Shown one piece after another: positions 12,545 to 22,587 of a DNA stretch of 64,000 bases (position 1 is the first letter of the stretch; every line of letters begins with the position of its first letter). The position numbers were made by a program, and so were the translations under genes. A model generated the notes under the pieces. It was not told the DNA's origin. It saw nothing but the letters and a program-made list of their open reading frames with translations, and ran no database searches. The stretch is taken from assembly GCA_020631735.1 (NCBI GenBank), contig CM036209.1, positions 5,617,451-5,681,450 of the forward strand, given 5' to 3'. Source of the stretch: Saccharum officinarum (Eukaryota; Streptophyta; Magnoliopsida; Poales; Poaceae).

Positions 12545-12556
12545 GCTCCGATGCCA
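12545..12556 (-). promoter_or_regulatory. Primer binding site (tRNA-iMet-like)
   Basis: On the minus strand this reads TGGCATCGGAGC, two bases after the 5' LTR end. It matches the usual plant initiator-Met primer site TGGTATCAGAGC at 10 of 12 positions. Confidence 0.85.
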
Positions 12557-12558
12557 GC

Positions 12559-15500
12559 TGTAACAGAACCGACCAAATTATAAGAGCACAAGTACAAAAA
12601 CAAGCACCGAAGCGCTCAAATTTTCGAACTTGAGCCCATATAATCCCGGTAGTCAATCGAAACCACGAAGGATTTCAAACCAACTTGCTTACAACCAAGA
12701 TCGCATCATTCAACATACAACATCATACGTTACATTACACAAGTAGTTCCGAAATAAGTTTACACACACGGAGTCGCAAATATTACAAACCAAGTTTATA
12801 AAGTAGCGGAAGCATACACACACACACACCAGTTGTTTAACTACTACCGGTCTTGTTGATCAACAACCCGCAAAAGCATCAGGAAAGTACATAAAAGATG
12901 ATCACGCCCTAGTGATCTAGTCTTCGTCACCCGCAGGGTGGAGACAATTTTTGCAGAAGCCTTGGTAGACCATATCATCTGCAACAGGAGGGAATAAACC
13001 CTGAGTACTGGAATGTACTCAGCTAGACTTACCCGGCAAAAACCAGAAATAAGATGACACCAAGGATTATGCAAGGCTTACACAAGAGGCTAGCTGACAG
13101 CACATTTTGCATAAAGGCATAAGTAATTGGAACTCTTATAACTTGTACTAGCAGTTCTTTTTAGCATTTACCTGTCATCTATCTTAGCACCTGTGCTAAA
13201 CATTCACTTGAGTATAATCAAACAGCATTATTATTATATCCATAGCAGGTATATCATTGTGGCAACATTGTATCATTCTCTTAACCACATGTTCATTTAA
13301 TGAGATCTACGTTGCCGCTGCTCAAGTCAAGTGCTCACTAACCGGGAGCGACGGCGATTCGAATCGAATTCCTATCCAGCTGGAGGGGTATTTCTAACAC
13401 TCACCGTGCAGACCCCTGCCAGGGTCGCACAGGCCACCGTTTCATATGATTCAGGAATCGCGGGTCCGAATAATATCGCGACCCCAAGGGCGACACTCTG
13501 CCAGGTGATAGGGACTCTAACCCCCCTTGGTCTCACGCCAATGTCTCCAAGCACATCCTTTCTCTCCTCCAAGAAGCAACCTACCATTCGATTCCCGGCC
13601 TGAATCACATTACTCGGCTTCGCGGTCGGAACGACTTATCTGGCCAACTAAGTGTTAGACTGCGTTCAACATGACTCAAGGACGTACAGCGAATCGGTTC
13701 TTAAACGACTCAGACGGGCATAGCTCCACACCCAAGACGTGAAGTGTCTTGCGGCTGTACTATCGAACTCCCGCCCGGTCTCAGTTTCATTTTAAAGTAT
13801 GGTTCCATCCACGATAGCCATAAAGCCACTTGTGACTGCTTCCTACATCTCGTGGATGACCGGAAATCACCCGACTTCTACCGTACTAAGCAGGGCTAAG
13901 CATTGATACGTGCCTAAACCTAAATTAGGATTTAAGTATGATATCTGGGCAAGGACAGGTATAATGCAACAATTGTTTTCATACAACTCCTACAACTTAA
14001 TGCATTAAACAATTAAAAGTACTCAAGATAGATTTATAAAATGATGGGTTCAGCATGCACCGGGGCTTGCCTTTCAGAAAGGTCGAGGGCCGGTGGTCAG
14101 GACACTCGGGTAGATCTTCGGCAGGAGCTTCGTCGCCGGTTGGTTCCTCTAGCTGCTCCGGCTGGTCCTGGACTTCCTCCGGAATCACTGGCTCGAATTC
14201 GAGGAGAGTTACCCCCTCTAGAACACCAATTGCATGAATGCACAATAAATATCATGGATGCATAAAGGTGCAACATGCTCGGAATGAAATGCATTTCAGC
14301 AGTAAAAGTACTCTATTCAAGTCACTTCACCATTACGTGCAAATCTCTTCTCCGGTGGAGAAGTACTTACCTAATCTACTCAACCTAAGGTATAGTTGTT
14401 CATCTTCGGTTAATGCCCTAACACCTAACAACACAAGAGTAATATTACTTAGGTTACCACAGTAAGACATTCTGGACAGCAGCTCAAAGATTCTAATATA
14501 ACTGAAGATTCCTAACTCCAAAAGATATGATCTAAGACAATCTGAAAAGCTTAAGAAATGCACTACAATTCATTTTCAGACCTCAACCCAAAATTCCTAA
14601 GTTTTCCATGTCGAATTTCCCAAGTTTCAGAATCTGTCCTCTCTAAACAGAGAGTAGCCAATTCTGGACTGGCACTTTAAACAGCAATAACTCCCTAACT
14701 ATTAAGCCAAATGCTCCTAAATTTTGACACAAGCTAGTTTATCAAGTTTACTACAACTTTGGTACTTACAAGTTTTCTAGCAACCACCTTTATCAAAAGT
14801 CAAACCTAGAAATACTACCAGCTGTCCAGAAAACCTAGAATTACAAAGGTTAAATATTTATTTATGTGGCAAACATCCCTTAAGACCAAACTAATATTAC
14901 CATAAGTTCACATAGGTCACAAAAACAACAGAAAGTAAGGTGTGCCTACCTAAAATATTTATTTAAATTTATTTCTTAATTTACTTAAGTAATTAAGTGG
15001 AATTTTAAACATATATGTAAACTGCTCCTAAAAATTCTACAAAAATTACAGGAGACTCTATGAACCAAAAAGAGACCACTGTAAAAATTTGAACTAAAAT
15101 TATTTACAGAAACTCCCTAAACAAAATTCACAAGCCAAAAAAGCTGATTTTTGCATAATTAACAAATCATATTAAAAGTGTCAAACAACAGATTTACAAA
15201 TTTTCTTGGACACTAAAGGATACCAAGACATTCTCCAAAAATTTATAAGAACATTGCACATGTAGAAAAATTACAAAAATTCATTTAAGTATTTCCTAAA
15301 ATAACAAGATAGCATTATAACTTAAAAAGTACTTAAATACTACTGTCCAAATTTTTACCAAAGCTAGAGCAAGTATGAATTAGCCTACCCACCAAATTTC
15401 AAAATTTTTGGAACACAGAAACTCAAGTTATGATTTAAACAAGTTTGCATGCAATCTAAAACATATTTCAAAAACCTATTTAAATCTCCCAAAAACTAAA

Positions 15501-17389
15501 CATCACATAACCAAATTCATATTTTTCTAAAATACTACACATCATGTAGATCCTAACAAAATTTATCTCATAATTTTTGGGCAAGTAAAATTCTAGATCT
15601 ATATTTTCCAAACATCACTAAAATCTGTGACAAACTGCAAAGAAAAACAAAAACCGAACCCTACTCGCTACTGGGCCGGCCTGCAAAGCCAACGCGGCCC
15701 ACATCGCGCGGTGCGGCCCGCTCCCGCACACGGCCTGCTACGGCTCCCTCCCGCGCGCGCGTGCGACTGACCAGGTGGCCCCACCGGTCAGAGAGAGAGA
15801 GGCGGAGGGGAGGAGCTGCGGTCGCCGGAGCTCGCCGTCGGTGAGCCGACCGGCGAAGCTGAGCGGACGAGCATGACCACGTCATCGAGCTAAGTCGATT
15901 GGTGGCAAGAACAGGGTGGCGGAGCCACGGGAAGGTGCTCGCCGTCGGGCATGGCGGACCACCGGTACGGTGGTGGCGAAATCTCGCCGTCGATGAGCCC
16001 GATGTCCCAACCCTAATGCTCGATGAGCATTCCCATTCTACCTCGACCCTAACGCACCTACAAGCGGGCGACAGAGGCTCCCAGAGACCCCTGGCCACAG
16101 AGAGCCGTCGCGCGGAGGAACTCCGGCGAGGTACCGTGGCGGCGGAAAACGAAAATGCAACCCTACCAAGGCGCGATTGGCTGCGTGGAGTGGACGGTGA
16201 GGTAGCGGGCTTCAAGGTGGAGCTGTGGACGTGTTTTTGTGGGCGGCAGTGCGGTGGAGAGCGCGCACGAGCTCGCCGGAGTGGAGGCGGCAATGGCGTC
16301 CCGGTTTCCGCCTCGGTGAGCCTGGCCAGAGCGAGAGTGAAAGGGGAGGGGTGAGCGCGAGTGGTGGGGGTTGAGGTGGCGGCCCCGACTTCATGCCCGC
16401 GCGCATGCTCGGGACGTGGAGGCGACAGCAGGGCGCGAGCGCCACGCAGCCACCGTGCTCTGCCCGAGCGCCACGATGCGAAGCTGTCGGTCGACTGAAT
16501 AGAGACCGGCATTGTTCGACTGACAGCGCGATTTCAACGGTGATTTTCTCCGGAAACAGCTCGAGTTAGTCGAAGGTGATAACACCAAAATTGTAGAGCT
16601 TCGTGAGGGCTACAACTTTGTCAATTGGCTCCAGGGCTGGTTCGGCTTAGTTATAGAGATATAGCGTCCTAAAGTGAGGCACCCGAAACTGAAACTGAGT
16701 TTCAGTGAGTCACACCGACTGAAACCCATTTTTCTAGGCACCATAACTCCTAAACCATTTAGAACTAGGTGATGGTGATGTTGACAATGTTGTAGAGCTA
16801 AGTGAGTACTACAAAAGTGTCAATATGAGTTGGGGCTGGTTTGGTCTGGTTTGCAAACTACAAGCTTCCAAAGTAGGCCACAGTAAAACTGGAGGGACAC
16901 TTTTGAGACTTAGAAAAATTCTAAGTGTTGAGACAGCCCCTCTAGCTGACTTGTGGGCCATTTTTGAGCATGTTCTGGCCAGTTTCAAGAGATGGTCATA
17001 TTGAGACTTTTGTTCCCCATAAAATTCCCTACAACTTTGCTTAAGGGTGCTCCTCCATGCAGGGTCTCTAAGCTAGACTTGTAATTGGTCAAACTAGAGC
17101 ATCCTAGGGCTAAATGGTGGTCAACTACACCTTGGAGGGCATTTTGGTGATTTTGGTCAACATGAACCTTGCTCCATGAGTGACCCTAAGTATAACTAAG
17201 GTGTTGTGAGATATAATTGGCTACTCTACCCCTAGTTACACTAACTCTTTAGTGTCACATGATGTGAGCCAAACAAAGTTCTAAAAACAACCACCTTTGT
17301 TGCAACCACACAAAATAACATGAAATGATGCATGCTTATGCTCATGCAAATGCAATGCAGTTATGGAGCTAAACACCTGAGGTGTTACA
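12559..17389 (-). repeat. 5' LTR (complete, 4831 bp) of Tekay/Del-like element
   Basis: The LTR is bounded by TGTAACA and TGTTACA, a 7-bp inverted terminal repeat with the usual TG..CA ends. The left side abuts the primer binding site and the right side abuts flank GTATC. It has an unusual internal composition: a GC-rich block of about 900 bp (15660-16570) between AT-rich arms. A 283-codon open frame (15661-16512, minus) lies in that block, but it is low-complexity Arg/Pro/Ser-rich and I do not regard it as a gene. Confidence 0.9.
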
Positions 17390-18426
17390 GTATCAAACTC
17401 TATGGCTTTGTGCATAGAAATTATACTGAAATAGCATTTCAAACATTGAGGGTCAAACCAGTAAGGAAGAATTACTATGCCATGTGTTTGGTAGTAAAAA
17501 AATACTCTCTTTGCCATCGTAGGCTAAAATTTTACCTATTCAGAAAGTGTTCCAATTGTTCATCCTTACTATATTGATTTTTATAGGGACTAGCTGGAGC
17601 TTCGTTGGTTTTTGCAAATAAGCACGACATACAAGGGCTCCAAAACAAGCTGAAATTGTGGACGTAAGCAAAACTTCAGTCATACACATGTATTAGAGAC
17701 TTATGTTTATTTAAATTATCATGATATTATTTTCTTTCCGTTACAACGCATGGACATGATCCTACTCATTATCAAAAGAAAAAGGTCAAGTAGCAGTCTA
17801 TAAATCTAGTGGTATTGTGATCCACCAATTGCAATCCGGCCATTGGAGGTACTCTGATTTGTTCGAAGCATCTGCAGTGGCGAAGACACTGATGATTTGA
17901 AAGCTTCTCTTGAATATAAAGGCAAAACCAAACAGATTTCCCCTGTTGGACGATAAGTAAAATAGGTTGGAACAACTTGAATACTGGCAATACCAAACAA
18001 CTTGAATACTCACATGCTTTTTGCATTAAAATTTGTGGATATGTGGTTTAAGACTTGTGGGGGGCACAAAATCTTGGAACCAAATCAACGGAGACAAAAA
18101 GAAAATTGACTGATATTATATTCTAGACGTTTTCAAGCAACTAACAGTAGCAACGATATGCACTAACTGATATTCTAGACGTTTTCAAGCAAACTAACAG
18201 TAGCAACGATATGTATGCACGATAAGCAAAATAGGATGGAACAGAACATAAATATGTGCTTATGGTCGAAACTCTTCGACCGTCCCCCCTATCCATAGTT
18301 TCTGGCTCCGCCACTGACAGTATGACGTACGGTAAATAAATGATTTTTCACTACGTGACATGATGGAGCATATGCAGATCAAGGGTATCTAGTTGCAGAA
18401 GAAAGCTATGCACGGGGAAAGTTAAA
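17390..18426. other. Flank between the Tekay/Del-like element and the foldback MITE
   Basis: AT-rich and without a gene I can support. It holds a short direct repeat, 'gatattctagacgttttcaagcaa' type, at about 18111-18150 and 18168-18205. A GGCTCCGCCA-type transposon-end motif near 18300 resembles the one at 25730, so it may be a remnant of a nonautonomous DNA element. Confidence 0.5.
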
Positions 18427-19066
18427 AGAGGAAATTATTTTCTTGGCTCTAAAAAATGTTGCTTAATTTCTTGGCTCTTTTTTTCTCGGACTTGGCTATT
18501 TGGCCCTAAAACATTTTTTTTGTTTCATGGCCTTTCCATTAGTTTGATGGGCTAAGGGTGTTAAGTTGTACACGAAATTACTCTTTTACCCACGGCGCAG
18601 AAAGCAACAGTTATGCAACCTACAGGTGCGCTATACAAGTCTTTTAGGCTGCCTACTATCAATAATTTCCTAAAATAAGGTACAATATTCTTTTAACATG
18701 GAATCATTATTATATATATTTTTTTCACATGACAATATCACACCTACGGGTGCACCTTTTTATATATAATTTTCCAAAAATAATGATTTCATGCTTAAAA
18801 AAATATTGTACCTTATCTTGGGAAATTATTGATAGTTGGAAGCCTAAAAGTCCTGTATAGCGCACCTATAGGTTGCTAAACTATTGCTTTCTGCGCGGGG
18901 TAAAAGAGTAATTTCACGTACAACTTAACACCGTTAGCCCATCAACCTAACGGAACGGCCAATAAACCAAAACAAATTCGTTTTAGGGCCAAATAGCCAA
19001 TTTCAAGAAAAAAAGAGCCAAGAAACTAAACAACACTTTTTTTAGGGCGAAGGAAATAATTTTCTC
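18427..19066. mobile_element. Foldback MITE, Mutator-like (9-bp target duplication)
   Basis: A 640-bp near palindrome with arms of roughly 280 bp. Left-arm landmarks such as TTCTTGGCTC, TTGGCTATTTGGCCCTAAAA and AGGTACAATATT recur in reverse complement in the right arm. It is flanked on both sides by AAAGTTAAA (18418-18426 and 19067-19075), a perfect 9-bp target site duplication, which is the hallmark of Mutator-type transposition. It has no coding capacity. The central loop, around 18720-18770, is AT-rich. Confidence 0.85.
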
Positions 19067-19124
19067 AAAGTTAAATATGCCCTAGGGGCATGTACTCCCA
19101 CCCTCCCTCATCCCCATGCACATC

Positions 19125-19504
19125 TTATAACGACCTTAAGGGCAAAAAAAAAAACACTGCAGCAAAGACTGGCCACCATCCCACGGAGAGATGCCACAGG
19201 CCCATAGTGTCTCCAGCTATGACTAGCAACTTCGCTGGCAAGCTCAAGCAGGTGAATATGCCGTCCTTGATGAAGACGAAGAGGTCGACGATCCATATGA
19301 GGCTAGAGAAGGGCAGGAGGTAGAAGAAGACATCGATGAGGAGGTAGCGACACCATTTGCCACTGGACGGTGGCAGCTCGTCCAGTCTCTTGGTCGAGCC
19401 GAGGATCAGCATAGCGACGGAGACGCCAGACACCTGGACGGTGCTGGAGGTGACAGCCGCGAAGCTCGACAGGTGCAACGTGTTGTAGACGCTCATGCCA
19501 GCAG
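19125..19504 (-). pseudogene. Membrane-protein reading frame, downstream part, cut by Reina-like insertion
   Basis: A minus-strand open frame with several hydrophobic stretches (for example YLLIDVFFYLLPFSSLIWIVDLFVFI) that look like membrane helices, ending at 19125. Joined across the target duplication to 25116-25270, it continues in the same frame without a stop. I do not recognise the family. Homology is only inferred from the intact frame and its composition, so it could be a gene, a gene fragment carried by another element, or a pseudogene. Confidence 0.45.
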
Positions 19505-19509
19505 TGCAC
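19505..19509. repeat. Target site duplication TGCAC (left) of Reina-like element
   Basis: TGCAC directly left of the LTR and the same TGCAC at 25116-25120 directly right of the other LTR. A perfect 5-bp duplication fixes both ends of the insertion. Confidence 0.95.
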
Positions 19510-19847
19510 TGTTAGCAGCAGGGGTGAAGAACAGGAGGAATCGGATGAAGGTAGGAGAAGAACAGCAGAGGTTCCGACGGAGGACGAGTTCTTAACATAA
19601 GGAACGAAAGGTTCATTACAATGTTCGATAACCCCCTTTGGCAAGAAGGTCCTATCTATATAGCAAGACACCTGCACACGTCTTCATTCATCTCGGCTCG
19701 GCTCAATTGTTCACCCAGCTAGACCCGGTATAACGTGGGTTGGGTTCTCTGGTCCTCTTCGGCCTGGTGGGCTGTAGCCCATCAGCAGCAGGTGCCCCAG
19801 CATCACCTTCAGAGACTTGATCTGGATCAGCAGGTGAGATGCTGACA
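19510..19847 (-). repeat. 3' LTR of Reina-like element (338 bp)
   Basis: Runs from TGTTAGCAGC to GCTGACA on the plus strand; in element sense it starts TGTCAGC and ends TAACA. Reading it against 24778-25115 I found no difference. A TATA-like CTATATAG lies in the middle. The pol frame runs into this LTR before its stop. Confidence 0.95.
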
Positions 19848-22587
19848 TTCCCCTTCCTTGCGCGCCCAGTTGTTTCCACAAGTTGGCGCGAGGAAACTGC
19901 TGCTGCAGAGACTCCAAGTCTTCCCAAGTCGCCAAGGAAACAGGCAAGTGAGTCCACTGAATTAACCCTTGCTGAATGAACTTCTTACCGCGGGGCACTT
20001 GACGCTGCTGCAGAATACGCTCAGGGATGCTCCACTGAATAGATGTCGATGGCAGAACAGAAGACACTGTATGTCGAGCACCCACGGCCTTCTTGAGTTG
20101 GGACACATGAAAGACGGGGTGGACTGAGGAAGCCTTGGGAAGCTCCAGCCGATATGCTACAGAACCCACACGCCCAATCACCTTGTAAGGTCCAAAAAAT
20201 TTGAAGGCCAGTTTTTGATTGCTTCTGTCAGCAAGAGAGGATTGGACATAAGGCTGCAATTTCAAGAATACCCAATCATCGATCTGAAACTGACGCTCAG
20301 AGCGATTAGCATCGGCATAACGCTTCATGCGTTGTTTAGCACGAAGCAAGTGTTGCTTGATAACTTGGGACATCAACTGACGGTCCTGCAACCAACTGGC
20401 GATATCGGTGACTGGCTGCTCATCAGCTGGAGTAATGCCAAAGTGTGATGGAGCATAGCCATAGAGGACCTCAAATGGAGAACGACCCAAAGCTGAGTGC
20501 CAACTCGTGTTGTACCAAAACTCCGCCAAGTCCAACCACTGATGCCACTGCCGAGGACAAGCATGCACAAAACAGCGCAAGAATGTTTCCAAACATTGAT
20601 TGACACGCTCGGTCTGGCCATCGGATTGGGGATGGTAAGCTGTGCTCATGTGAAGTTCCACCTTGGCCAACTTAAACAACTCACGCCACAGCGCACTAGT
20701 GAAGACTTTATCACGATCTGAAACCAGAGCAGAAGGCATGCCATGGAGACGGTAGACTTGTGAAAGAAAGACCTTTGCCACAGTTGCCGCTGTGAAAGGA
20801 TGCCGCAGACTCAAAAAGTGTGCATACTTCGTGAAGAGGTCCACCACAACAAGAATACAATTATGTCCCTCGGACACTGGGAGTCCTTCCACGAAATCCA
20901 GTGACAAGACCTTCCAGGCCCGCTCAGGTACCGGCAGCGGTTGCAGCAGTCCCGGCAGCTTAGTGCGGTCAGGCTTCGCTTGCTGGCAGATTTGACATGC
21001 AGAAACAAAGCTGTGAACTGCAGACTTCAAACCAACCCAATAAAAATGCTGCTTAACACGCCTGTAAGTGACCGGCACCCCACTATGCCCCCCAACCGCA
21101 CTAGAATGCATAGCCTGCAACAATTTCAGACGCAAGGTAGCATCATTACCAATCCAGATGCGGCCCTTATAACGAATAAGGCCATCCTTCAGAGTATAAT
21201 GAGGGGTAGGCACCGAGGCATCAGCCATCTTGGCCAACAAGTCTTGAGTCGCCTGATCCCCAACATAAGACTGCAGAACCTCCTCTAACCACTGAGGTTG
21301 TGACACTGAGATTGCAGTACACTGTGCGACTGGAGCACGTGACAAGGCATCAGCTGCTCCGTTGTCCACGCCCTTCTTGTACACAATGCGGTATTGAAGG
21401 CCAAGGAGCCGGGTAAAAACCTTTTGCTGCCACGGAGTATGAAGGCGTTGTTCCTCAAGTTGGATAAGGCTCTTATGATCTGTTAGTATCTGAAACTCAG
21501 CCAACTGCAAATAACTGCGCCAGTGCTCCACTGCCAGTAGTATTGCCAAATACTCTTTTTCATAGGTTGAGAGGCCTTGCAAACGAGGACTCAAAGTTTT
21601 ACTCAAGAATGCCAAAGGATGACCCTGCTGCATCAAAACTGCGCCTATACCAGTTCCACTTGCGTCAGTCTCAATGACAAATGGCTTGGAGAAATTAGGC
21701 ATTGCCAACACCGGGGCTGATGTCAACGCCTGTTTGAGTGTCGAGAATGCTTGCTCCTGCACTTCCGTCCACACAAACACAGCACCTTTCTTGAGGAGGT
21801 CAGTAAGAGGCCGAGAGATCATACCAAAATGACGCACGAAGCGCCTGTAGTAGCCAGCCAATCCCAGGAAGCTGCGCAAGTCTTTGACAGAAGCAGGAGG
21901 AGGCCATTGCAATACCGCCTGTACCTTTTCCGGGTCAGTAGCCACTCCTTGCTCAGAGATGAGATGCCCCAAATAACGCAACTGACGTTGAGCAAACACG
22001 CACTTGGCTAACTTGACTTGCCACTGGTCCCGATGCAGGAGCTGCAGCACCAGACGTACATGGTCCACATGCTCTTCTAGAGTTCGACTGTAAACCAAGA
22101 TATCGTCGAAGAAAACTAGCACACACTTGCGAAGCAGCGGTCCAAGCGTAATGTTCATTGCCTTGAGAAATGTAGCAGGTGCTCCGGTTAAACCAAAAGC
22201 CATCACACGGAACTCATACTGTCCAGTATGTGTCTGGAACGCCGTCTTAGGCTCGTCTCCCGGCTTCAAGCGAATCTGGTGGTAGCCCGCTGTCAGGTCC
22301 AAACTAGTGAACCAGGAGGCGCCATGCAACTCATCCAAAAGTTCTTCAATCACGGGCACCGGATACTTCGCCTTGATGGTAATGGTGTTGAGATGTCGGA
22401 AATCCACGCAGAAGCGATAAGTGCCATCTTTCTTTTTCACAAGGAGCACCGATGAGGAGAAAGGACTTTGGCTGGGCTGCACAATACCAGTGCTGAGCAT
22501 ATCAGAAATCTGGCGCTCGATCTCATCCTTGACGGCCGGAGGATAGCGGTAGGGTCGCACATTGACCGGAAGAGCTCCAGGAACCAA
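19711..22587 (-). CDS. Pol (RT-RNase H-integrase-chromodomain) of Reina-like Ty3/gypsy element
   Basis: One long frame. Order of domains: reverse transcriptase (FFDDILVYS), RNase H (ETDASGTGIGAVL and LTDHKSL, acidic residues present), integrase zinc region (HSGVPVTYRRVKQHFYW...CQICQQ), integrase core (SLDFVEGLP, DRDKVF, HPQSDGQTERVNQ) and a chromodomain-like C-terminus (GLIQWTHLPVSLATWEDLE). The end runs through the polypurine tract and 137 bp into the 3' LTR. It overlaps the gag-protease frame (22437-22587) in a different phase. The switch coincides with a run of four G at 22616-22619, consistent with one missing base, real or a sequencing error. Short LTRs and total length of 5.6 kb fit the Reina lineage of chromoviruses. 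Confidence 0.9.
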   Translation of the reverse strand: MVPGALPVNVRPYRYPPAVKDEIERQISDMLSTGIVQPSQSPFSSSVLLVKKKDGTYRFCVDFRHLNTITIKAKYPVPVIEELLDELHGASWFTSLDLTAGYHQIRLKPGDEPKTAFQTHTGQYEFRVMAFGLTGAPATFLKAMNITLGPLLRKCVLVFFDDILVYSRTLEEHVDHVRLVLQLLHRDQWQVKLAKCVFAQRQLRYLGHLISEQGVATDPEKVQAVLQWPPPASVKDLRSFLGLAGYYRRFVRHFGMISRPLTDLLKKGAVFVWTEVQEQAFSTLKQALTSAPVLAMPNFSKPFVIETDASGTGIGAVLMQQGHPLAFLSKTLSPRLQGLSTYEKEYLAILLAVEHWRSYLQLAEFQILTDHKSLIQLEEQRLHTPWQQKVFTRLLGLQYRIVYKKGVDNGAADALSRAPVAQCTAISVSQPQWLEEVLQSYVGDQATQDLLAKMADASVPTPHYTLKDGLIRYKGRIWIGNDATLRLKLLQAMHSSAVGGHSGVPVTYRRVKQHFYWVGLKSAVHSFVSACQICQQAKPDRTKLPGLLQPLPVPERAWKVLSLDFVEGLPVSEGHNCILVVVDLFTKYAHFLSLRHPFTAATVAKVFLSQVYRLHGMPSALVSDRDKVFTSALWRELFKLAKVELHMSTAYHPQSDGQTERVNQCLETFLRCFVHACPRQWHQWLDLAEFWYNTSWHSALGRSPFEVLYGYAPSHFGITPADEQPVTDIASWLQDRQLMSQVIKQHLLRAKQRMKRYADANRSERQFQIDDWVFLKLQPYVQSSLADRSNQKLAFKFFGPYKVIGRVGSVAYRLELPKASSVHPVFHVSQLKKAVGARHTVSSVLPSTSIQWSIPERILQQRQVPRGKKFIQQGLIQWTHLPVSLATWEDLESLQQQFPRANLWKQLGAQGRGMSASHLLIQIKSLKVMLGHLLLMGYSPPGRRGPENPTHVIPGLAG
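19848..19863 (-). promoter_or_regulatory. Polypurine tract of Reina-like element
   Basis: The minus strand reads GCAAGGAAGGGGAA directly before the 3' LTR start TGTCAGC. This is the expected plus-strand primer. It is contained within the coding frame of pol. Confidence 0.8.

Noticed and set aside
15661..16512. 283-codon open frame (minus) and a 151-codon frame (plus) in the GC-rich block of the LTR, also at 2185-3036
   Set aside because: Low-complexity Arg/Pro/Ser content, frames open on both strands because of high GC, no domain, and inside an LTR.
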